Translations under genes and position numbers: made by a program | Notes under the pieces: model-generated | Database searches by the model: none | What the model saw: the letters and a program-made list of their open reading frames with translations, nothing else | Told to the model about the DNA's origin: nothing | In this document: positions 57,521 to 64,000 of the stretch, in pieces | Layout: every line of letters starts with the position of its first letter | Numbering within the stretch: the first letter of the stretch is position 1 | Origin: Pegoplata infirma | Lineage: Eukaryota > Arthropoda > Insecta > Diptera > Anthomyiidae | NCBI GenBank assembly: GCA_963921195.1 | Contig: OY992538.1 | Coordinates: 83,327,904-83,391,903 of the forward strand | Direction of reading: 5' to 3' | DNA length: 64,000 nt

Positions 57521-58749
57521 TAGGGCGTTTCATCAAAAACTTTTTTTTGGATTTTTGCAACTCTTGAAGCGGAATATGAATTCTTATGGCCTAAAAGATT
57601 TTTAAGATTTTTTTCAGATTTTTGGAATGTCGGGATCAACTCGCTCAAATCGATTTTATCAAAAAAATGAGGTTATGAAACATAATTTTTTTTATTTTTT
57701 GTTCTCTGGTGCCTTTTTTTAACAAAACCGGATATAATACTTCTTAATGTTGCTAGCCTCCAAAAAAAAATATTCGCGGTCAAAATTATAAGTTCAAGGG
57801 TCACTAAGATGACCTTAAATGTAAAAATTCAGAATTTCCCGTGTTTTAACCTCAATAATTCGAGAAATAAGCTATGTATGAACGTCATGTTGAATCCGTT
57901 AGATAGGTCTTTAAAACACCTTTCATTTAAAACCAATCTGACTATTGTCACTTTTGTAGAAATGTTAAAAAAACTAAAAAACTGGGAAAAACTCATTTTC
58001 TCCCCCATTTTATCGAAAATTGAACTGGTGCATTAGGTAGTTTTTTTTTGTAAAGTTAAAATAATAACTTTTAAAGGCTTTTTATAGATTGAAGTTAGTG
58101 TTTCCAAGCCGGTTAACCAAAAAACCGGTTTTTTGTCAAAAAAACCGGTTTGACAAAAACCCGGGTTTCCGGTTTGGAAACACTAATTGCAATCAAAAAA
58201 ACTTCTTTTAAGTTTATTATTTCAATTTTACAAAAAAACTACTAATGGATTCCCTTCGATTTTCTGTAAAATGGGGGAAAAAATGAGTTTATCTTAGTTT
58301 TTAATAATTCTACTAAAGTGACAAATGTCATTTTGGTTTTAAATTAAAGGTATTAAAAAGACCTATCTAACGGATTCATCATTACGTTCATATAATGCAT
58401 ATTTCTCAAATTATTAAGGTTGGAACACGGGAAATTCTGAATTTTTACTTTAAAGGTCATCTTAGTGACCCTTGAAGTTATTATTTTGACCGCGAATATT
58501 TTTTTTTAGGAGGCTAGCAACATTAAGAAGTATTATATCCGGTTTTGTTAAAAAAAGGCACCAGAGAACAAAAAATAAAAAAAATTATGTTTCATAACCT
58601 AATTTTTTTGATAAAATCGATTTGAGCGAGTTGATCCCGACATTCCAAAAATCCGAAAAAAATCTCAAAAATCTTTTAGGCCATAAGAATTCATATTCCG
58701 CTTCAAGAGTTGCAAAAATCCAAAAAAAAGTTTTTGATGAAACGCCCTA
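57521..58749. mobile_element. hAT foldback, TIR TAGGGCGTTTCATCAAAAAC
   Basis: TAGGGCGTTTCATCAAAAAC and its exact inverse, flanked by an exact 8-bp duplication ATGCTCAG (57513-57520, 58750-58757). The two halves (about 57521-58090 and 58190-58749) are inverted copies almost end to end, so it is a 1.2 kb hairpin. A small MITE sits at the axis. The frame at 57809-58036 lies in one arm and is not a gene. A lone terminal repeat of the family occurs at 34684. Confidence 0.92.
58096..58184. mobile_element. 89 bp MITE at the axis of the hAT foldback
   Basis: TAGTGTTTCCAAGCCGG at the left and CCGGTTTGGAAACACTA at the right, with 'aaaccggttt' words between. The flanking 8-mers ATTGAAGT and ATTGCAAT match at six of eight positions, consistent with an ageing hAT duplication. 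Confidence 0.75.
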
Positions 58750-59458
58750 ATGCTCAGGCAAAAAATTTAGATATTTTCAATTTTTGACCACGCCTTCAAG
58801 GCCCACTTTTTAAAAAAACTTAAATTTTATTTTTATTATTTAATAGTACCCTAAGAGCGAATACTTTGCATGTGATTTCATATTGACACGACACTAATTT
58901 TTTTTTTGCTGAACATTTGGTGTGGAATGCCTCATATATATAAAATCTCGGGAATTTCAAATTTTAGATCTAAAATTATGGTCTTGAGACCCTGACAGAT
59001 ATGCAGACCTAGGCATATTTTTCTTTGTGGTCTTTATTTTGAAAATTTCGTCCGTTTCGCTCTATCTCGCTTAGTTTTCGAGATATCGCCATTTTGAATT
59101 TTTAATTAAATTCTAAGAAGTTATTTACTGAATTGTCAGAAGTTATTAACTAAATTTTAAGATGTACACTTCCTCAATTTAGAGAAGTGAAATACAATGA
59201 TTTTTTTTTTAGTAAATTTTAACTAACCTTGAACTAAATTGTTTTTTAAGAAAATTGTTTGTGTTATTAATGTGCATTTTGTGGAATCTTTAACAATGAT
59301 TTTAATTCATGCGTTTAATTGGAAATAAAAACGGATTTTTGTCACATTAACAATACGTATTGTTGATACAATTAAAAACGTTGTTGAACTAGTATTTCGT
59401 TGGTAACAATTTGTTTAGTTACTTTTGATTTTACGATATCTTTTTTCTGTGTACTTAC

Positions 59459-60290
59459 TAGGGATGCCAAACGGGATTGACATTTACAAATCCCGGGATT
59501 CGGGATTTTAAAATTCTAATCTCGGGATCCCGGGATTTTTCGGGAGTTCGGGATTTTTCGGGATCCCGGGATTTTTCGGGATTTCGGGATTTTTCGGGAT
59601 TTCGGGATTTCGGGATTTATTAAAATTAAGGTTTTTTACGTAATATTTTTAATATTTTTTTTTTTTTGTAATTAAATATGCAATTAATTTGCAACCATTG
59701 AATATTTTTCGTAAAGTTTCACATATTAAGCACAGAAAAACCGAAAATTTAGAAACAGCTATGACCGATTTGAATAGACTCGAACGCACATCGTCTGTGA
59801 AAGACGCGATGCAGTCGAATTCAAAAGATTAGAAAATACTTGTTTTTCGGACGGCCTCTTTTTTAGACCTGGATATAAAATATTTGTTTAAATAACGATA
59901 AAATTGTGTTAATAAATTTGTTACAATTCCTCGCGAGGGGAAGGTGTCCCCAACGTCCTCTGCCAATACAAAATTTGTATTAATTGTCTTATTGGTAGGC
60001 GAATCGCATTTTAACGGGTTTCTTCCCTTTTGCGATAAATGTTTACAAATACATTTATTACGTCTAAGTAACAGATTTTTATTATTATTTATATTATTTT
60101 TTATATTCACGCCCACAAAAAGGGACGGGACGAAAAAAATTAATTTTTTGGCTAGGTGAAACTTAAAAATGTGTCATTTGCTTACCAAAAGTACAAATTG
60201 GTAAACAAATTTGAGCTTTCAGAGGCTGTTTTGCTGCTTCAAGGGGAAATTTTGCTCGTTGCCCCCCTAAAATATACAAATTTCCTCCCA
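59459..60290. mobile_element. Partial second copy of the 5497-7053 hAT family
   Basis: Starts TAGGGATGCCAAACGGGATT and runs parallel to the reverse complement of 7053-6240, including 'gtgaaagacgcgatgcagtc', 'cctcgcgagggga' and 'ccacgcccacaaaaaggg'-like blocks. It stops at about 60290, before the internal hairpin and far terminus. The open frames on both strands here do not match a transposase. Confidence 0.82.
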
Positions 60291-60314
60291 GTGGGGCGAG
60301 AATCAAAGGTTGGG

Positions 60315-60760
60315 AATCATTGCCATAAAGTATATATATTCATGATCCTCGATCGATTTTAAGTCGATCTAGCGATGTCCGTCCGTCAGTCTGTATGTCT
60401 TTCTGTCTGTCTGTCTGTCCATCCGTAGAAAACACGCTAAGTTTTAAAAGACTTCACAGAGGCTACTGAAGTTTGGCATATATGTTGGTCATTTACCTGG
60501 TCAGGTTGGTATTGCAATCCAGCCAAATCGGTCCAGTGGTTCAAAAGTTATGAGCAAAAGAGTAAATTTCGGCAAGGGGTTTTCGCAAATTTACGAAATA
60601 AAAAACACGATAACTTTCGATGAGACTGCTGAAACGTGGCATATATCTTTGCTGTTCCTCAGGTCTGTTTGGTGTTGAATTTCAGCTCAATCGGTCAAGT
60701 GGTTCAAAAGTTATAAGCAAAACCCCGAATTTCAGATTTTGTTCATCTTAAATGCGACGT
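60315..60760 (+). mobile_element. DINE/mini-me-like fragment
   Basis: 'ataaagtatatatattcatg', 'aagtcgatctagcgatgtcc' and then GTCCGTCAGTCTG...GTCTGTCTGTC, followed by two related units of about 150-170 bp ('aa.t.tggcatatat.tt', 'aatcggtc.agtggttcaaaa'). A TA-rich core plus a GTCY microsatellite is the published hallmark of mini-me/DINE-1 elements, a Helitron-like group of flies. The ends were not located. Confidence 0.65.
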
Positions 60761-60794
60761 GGTAAACAAGTTTTAAAAGCATTGGTGGTAACTA

Positions 60795-62640
60795 AGCAAT
60801 GCTTTTCAAACTTGTTTAGTTTTAAAGCAATGCACATTGGGGCAAACCTATACGATTCTTGGCATTAAATAAACCGCTTATTTTTAATAAGAGTGTGTGG
60901 TACCGTTGTAAAGGGGACAATCTGTAGATCATATTTGCATCATAAAATTTCATGGTTACCTTGAAAAATTCTGAAAATTTTGCAATATTATGTTCATTTA
61001 CTGTATTTTTTAGTTTTTAAAATCTTTAATTACGTTAAAAAAACAAACTCAGTTGGAATAATAAAATACATCTACTTTCTGGTTTCTGTAAGAGTTTGCA
61101 AAAAAAAATGCAAAAAAATATCAAAAAAATACAATTCAGAAACAATAAAAAATAATTTTTTCAACAAATGTGAATGAGAAATATTTAATAATATCATATT
61201 TTTTTATTTTTTTGCAAAACATGCAAAAAAATTGTGTGAATTTTTTTGGGAAGAAATTAAGTAAAAATAATTAAATGTAAAAAAAACGAGTAAAAAGTGT
61301 TTATAAAACCATTTTTTTCGATTTTGCGAAAACAATGCAAATTTATATTTAACAAAAAATAAAATAAAAAAAAGAAATCCATAAAAAATGCAACAAATTT
61401 AAACACTAGCTAAAAGAAAATATTAAATTAACTAAATTAAAAATTCATACTTAATAATTCCGTTTTTAAGAGTTTTCCAATACTCAATCTATAACTTTTC
61501 GCAGGCTTTTTACAAAAGCGAAAAAGATGTTAACGAAAAAGCAAAAATGAATTGTAATATTTCTCCTCCAAGAACATAAAAAAATAAATTAAAAATGGAT
61601 ACGATTAAAATACGTGAGTTGAAAATTTAGTGTGAAACCACTCATATATAAATCCCTCTTACTTTTTATTTTTTAAGATTATCAAAACAGTAACTTCGAA
61701 ATTGATATGAATAAAATTTGTTGATTGGAAATTGAGTGTGAAACCCCGCATATAAAACCGCCAAATAGTATTTATTTTTTAAGAATATTGAAATAGTAAC
61801 TTCAGAATTGATAATCGAAATAGAAAGGTCGAAATAAATACGAATAAAATTTTCAAGTTGGACATTTATTGTGGAACCACTCATATATTCGAATAAAATT
61901 TGCGAGTTGGAAATTTAGTGTGGAACCCCTTATATAAAATCGCTTAATCCTCCTTTGTTGCTTATTTTCTTATATATAGAAATTTGTAAGATTTCTAATA
62001 AAATTCTATAAAACACTTAATATTTTATTTTTATTTTTTATTTTAGAGGGTTTTTAAAACCACGATAACATGGCCTAGAGGCAAATTGAGGCAACCGTTT
62101 TACTTGGAATCTTGTTGTATACATGTCGCTCTATATTCCACATATAAGTAGTATCAATTCAGTGCAATTCGCAGTATACTTTTATTCCTTTGAAATTATG
62201 AATTTTATTAATTTTTATTTTCTTAATAGCCTATTTGAAAATCCCCTAAAAGTATAACGTTTTTGCACGTGTTTATAGCTTTAACGGTCCAAAAATGTTC
62301 TTAACATAATAACTAATCATGAGGCATTCAAAAAATTTCGGAGTGTGGACGTTTTATGTATCTTTAAGTGCACCAAACATTGCCTTCAAATTCAAATTAT
62401 TTTAATTTATTAATTTAACATATTTTTGCTTGAATTTGAACCCTTTCTATAGGAAGGCCCCAAGCTAAAAATAAAAAAAAAGTATGAGGTTATATGCAGA
62501 ATTTTGTTGTCTTTCTATTGGTGCTACCCGTTTTTCAAAATTCGCGGTTTCAGTTTTTGACTTTTTGCCAAGGGCCCCCATATAGCTGCCCCAATGTGCA
62601 ATGCTTTTTAAACTTGTTTAGTTTTAAAAGCATTGGTAAC
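60795..62640. mobile_element. Inverted-repeat element with ATTGGGGCA inner border
   Basis: 60795-60850 and 62588-62640 are inverted: 'gcaatgcacattggggca' against 'tgccccaatgtgcaatgc', with 'aaaacttgtttagttttaaa' also inverted. A further 'ttttaaaagcattgg' lies at 60772, giving a small hairpin at the left edge. The interior is AT-rich; a loose tandem array is at 61600-61945. No domain in the short open frames. Confidence 0.6.
61600..61945 (+). repeat. Degenerate tandem repeat, about four units
   Basis: Units with 'gagttggaaatttagtgtgg' and 'aacc.ctcatatata' begin near 61616, 61722, 61855 and 61905. Spacing is uneven, about 50 to 133 bp. Confidence 0.65.
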
Positions 62641-62916
62641 TTAAAAATTACACTCGAAAAATGTTTTACACTCGAAAAAAATTTTACACTCAAAAAAAAT
62701 TTTTTTACAAAAATGTCAATATTTTGTGTACATACTTACGTGCATTCACTCAGAAATATTTTTACAGTAAAAAAAACATTACACTCGAAAAAAAATTTTA
62801 CATTAAAAAAAAGAAAATAGTAATTTTTCTTTTAAATGACAAAAAAAAGAGCTTTTTGCTCAAAATAAAATATTTCTAATCAAAATTGTTAATTTTTTCA
62901 CGTTAAAATGTACTAT
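62641..62916. repeat. TTACACTCGAAAAAAA repeats
   Basis: About five 'ttacactcgaaaaaaattt' units (62649-62700 and 62780-62810) separated by unrelated DNA. They resemble degraded CACTCAAAA termini. The overlapping open frames here are low-complexity Lys/Phe repeats, not genes. Confidence 0.5.
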
Positions 62917-62985
62917 CCTTTAAAAAAAGGCATTGTGGAGGATATTCATAGATTCGGCAAAGTCGAATTTAGCTTTTCTACTTGT
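62917..62985 (-). repeat. Terminus of the TATACCCTCC-ended family
   Basis: 'ggcattgtggaggatattca', 'gattcggcaaagtcgaattt' and 'ttctacttgtttt', matching 34961-35218. Provides the empty site for the MITE at 35008-35172. Confidence 0.65.
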
Positions 62986-63384
62986 TTTCTTTGTAAACAA
63001 TTTTTTCTTAAATATAAAAATTCTCAAACGATTTTCATACACAAAAATTCTCATGCACTTTTCATGCGTACATATTTTCTTTTCAAAAACATTTCAGACT
63101 TGTCTAAACACTGCTTTGTTATTACCTTAAATAATATTATTTAAATTACTTCCATCAATATAATTCCTTAACTCAAACAAAAGATTCAATAAATTGACAG
63201 AAAAAAAAAAAGAAGAAAAATTAATTGAAACCAAACAAAAATAAAAATACAATTAAAATTAAATTTTGTTGTGTCATGTTGGGTACTTTTACAGTTTTAA
63301 CAACTTAATTTACCTTTTAATGCTTCAATTAAAAACGATAATCTGTGTGTTGTCATTGTTTTCGTCCTTTTGCAGTAGACAATA
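62986..63384. other. Intergenic AT-rich DNA
   Basis: Nothing recognised. Confidence 0.4.
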
Positions 63385-63830
63385 ACACAGAAAAAAATTT
63401 GAAACGAATTTCAATCAACAAAAGTGCGGATTCAATCAATTTTTTGATTGAAATTCTTCCAATCAAAAAAATTGTTATACCAATCATCAAATTGTAGGTG
63501 ATTGATTGAAAATTTTTTCAATCAAACATTTTTTCGATTTTGATCAAATATTTGATAAATTTTTTATTTATAGTCAATCAAAATAATGATTGCTTTTTTG
63601 CTTTCCAAGATGTTGCCAACAATAAAAAAGTAAACCCCGATTATTTTGTATATTTTTGAACTAATCTATTCAAATAAATTAAAGCGATAAAAAAATCTGG
63701 TATGTTGAAAATTTGAAATTCGACAGTTAAAGAAAATAACAAAAATTTTAATCAAAACAGTGATTGACTCATTTAAATTTTGTTGATCAATAAATTGAAT
63801 TGAAAATTTTTAGCCAATAATTTTTTGTGT
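63385..63830. mobile_element. Putative MITE with ACACAGAAAAAAATT ends
   Basis: ACACAGAAAAAAATTTGAAA at the left and AATTTTTTGTGT at the right are imperfect inverted repeats; the interior is packed with 'caatcaa' and 'ttgattg' words in both orientations. Left end style resembles 43421-43646. Confidence 0.5.
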
Positions 63831-64000
63831 GAACACAGCACGCTGCACAGTAGGTTGTAACATATGTTAATTTGGATTGCATTGAGAAGAGGCATTTATT
63901 ATTGATATTTATATTTTTTTAGACTAACTATACATTATTTAGTGAAAAAAAATATTAAAAAAATTTATAGAAAATAGTTTTTATTAAAAAATAAGAGATA
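63831..64000. other. Intergenic DNA to window end
   Basis: Nothing recognised. Confidence 0.4.

Larger units (their letters stand above)
56341..58935. mobile_element. Palindromic element with ATGAGGCATTCCACACC ends
   Basis: ATGAGGCATTCCACACCAA at the left and its inverse at 58917-58935. The arms (56341-56900, and 57140-57512 plus 58758-58935) share 'aaagtgggcctt', 'ggcgtggtcaaa', 'gtctttaagacaaaagtttt' and 'atcatttgcaaagcattcgctcttagggta'-like blocks in opposite order. A MITE lies at the axis (56902-57137) and a hAT foldback in the right arm (57521-58749). Axis motif CGTATGAGTAATA is shared with 23408 and 51430. The open frames at 56662 and 57105 are inverted copies, not genes. Confidence 0.8.
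55846..59458 (+). mobile_element. Repeat related to 1-824, split by a palindrome
   Basis: 55990-56340 and 58936-59110 carry the 'gggtctagaccctggccca', 'aacttgtgtccgtttcgct', 'taccttgcttagttttt' and 'ctacaaaaatgc.gtt' blocks also seen at 240-680 and 26190-26660. The sequence resumes across the insert ('accgagatatg' to 'aaatctcgggaatttcaaa'). The part at 59110-59458 is AT-rich with 'aactaaatt' words. Outer ends are not clearly defined. Confidence 0.62.

Noticed and set aside
62649..62810. Lys/Phe-rich open frames as genes
   Set aside because: Products of the TTACACTCGAAAAAAA repeats in several frames.
1..64000. Host protein-coding gene with introns
   Set aside because: Apart from the RTE ORF and the H1 fragments I could not find exon-like blocks with domain similarity; short exons in AT-rich DNA could still be missed without transcript data.

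Overview
The window is AT-rich intergenic DNA from an insect, most likely a fly (Diptera, probably Brachycera). That placement rests on two histone H1-like fragments that read like fly H1, a TATATATTC plus GTCCGTCCGTC block of the mini-me/DINE-1 kind, and the large number of hAT, Helitron and inverted-repeat elements. The species cannot be named. No intact host gene was found. The only convincing protein-coding sequence is one intact non-LTR retrotransposon ORF at 2457-5408. The other open frames are short and lie inside repeats.

Layout. 1-824 is the end of a CACTCAAAA-type element. 1209-7681 is an inverted-repeat unit invaded near its axis by the retrotransposon (2184-5490), whose tail then took a hAT element (5497-7053, target duplication ATATATAC). 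8770-11732 is a second CACTCAAAA element. 11790-12690 is a decayed Helitron-type tandem array, followed by a foldback (12721-13061) and a TTAA-flanked piggyBac-like MITE (13182-13695). 13694-16594 is a 2.9 kb repeat carrying a tRNA-like segment and a hAT element filled with roughly 20 bp units in two opposed arrays. A second copy of identical length lies inverted at 30397-33297. 16904-20216 is a Helitron with a GTCT microsatellite, a roughly 180 bp tandem array and a 3' hairpin. 20290-23470 holds several palindromic elements. 23774-25476 is an element with TATACCCTCC ends. 26056-26921 is the sister copy of the element at 1-824. 27100-28150 is a 1 kb palindrome. 28604-29630 is a direct dimer of a 515 bp unit, and each unit contains a hammerhead-like motif.

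The right half is a set of nested insertions. Helitron A (36493-41057) sits inside a palindrome and contains a CACTCAAAA element, which in turn contains a third copy of the 2.9 kb family. Helitron B (41828-45625) sits in an arm of another palindrome and contains a hAT foldback (44314-45488). 48143-50230 is a hAT element holding a second hAT-like element and a CACTCAAAA element. Helitron pieces on the minus strand fill 51622-54590. 54588-55845 carries two broken histone H1 fragments. 55846-59458 is a large repeat split by a palindrome (56341-58935) that itself holds three further MITE/hAT insertions. 59459-60290 is a partial second copy of the hAT at 5497. 60315-62640 contains a DINE/mini-me-like block and an inverted-repeat element.

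Nothing here forms a host pathway. The retrotransposon ORF is the only plausible source of enzyme activity. The hAT, Helitron, piggyBac-like and CACTCAAAA elements are all non-autonomous and would need enzymes from elsewhere in the genome. The most useful leads are the hammerhead-like dimer, the histone H1 fragments, the opposed arrays inside a hAT element, and the tendency of insertions to lie at palindrome axes.
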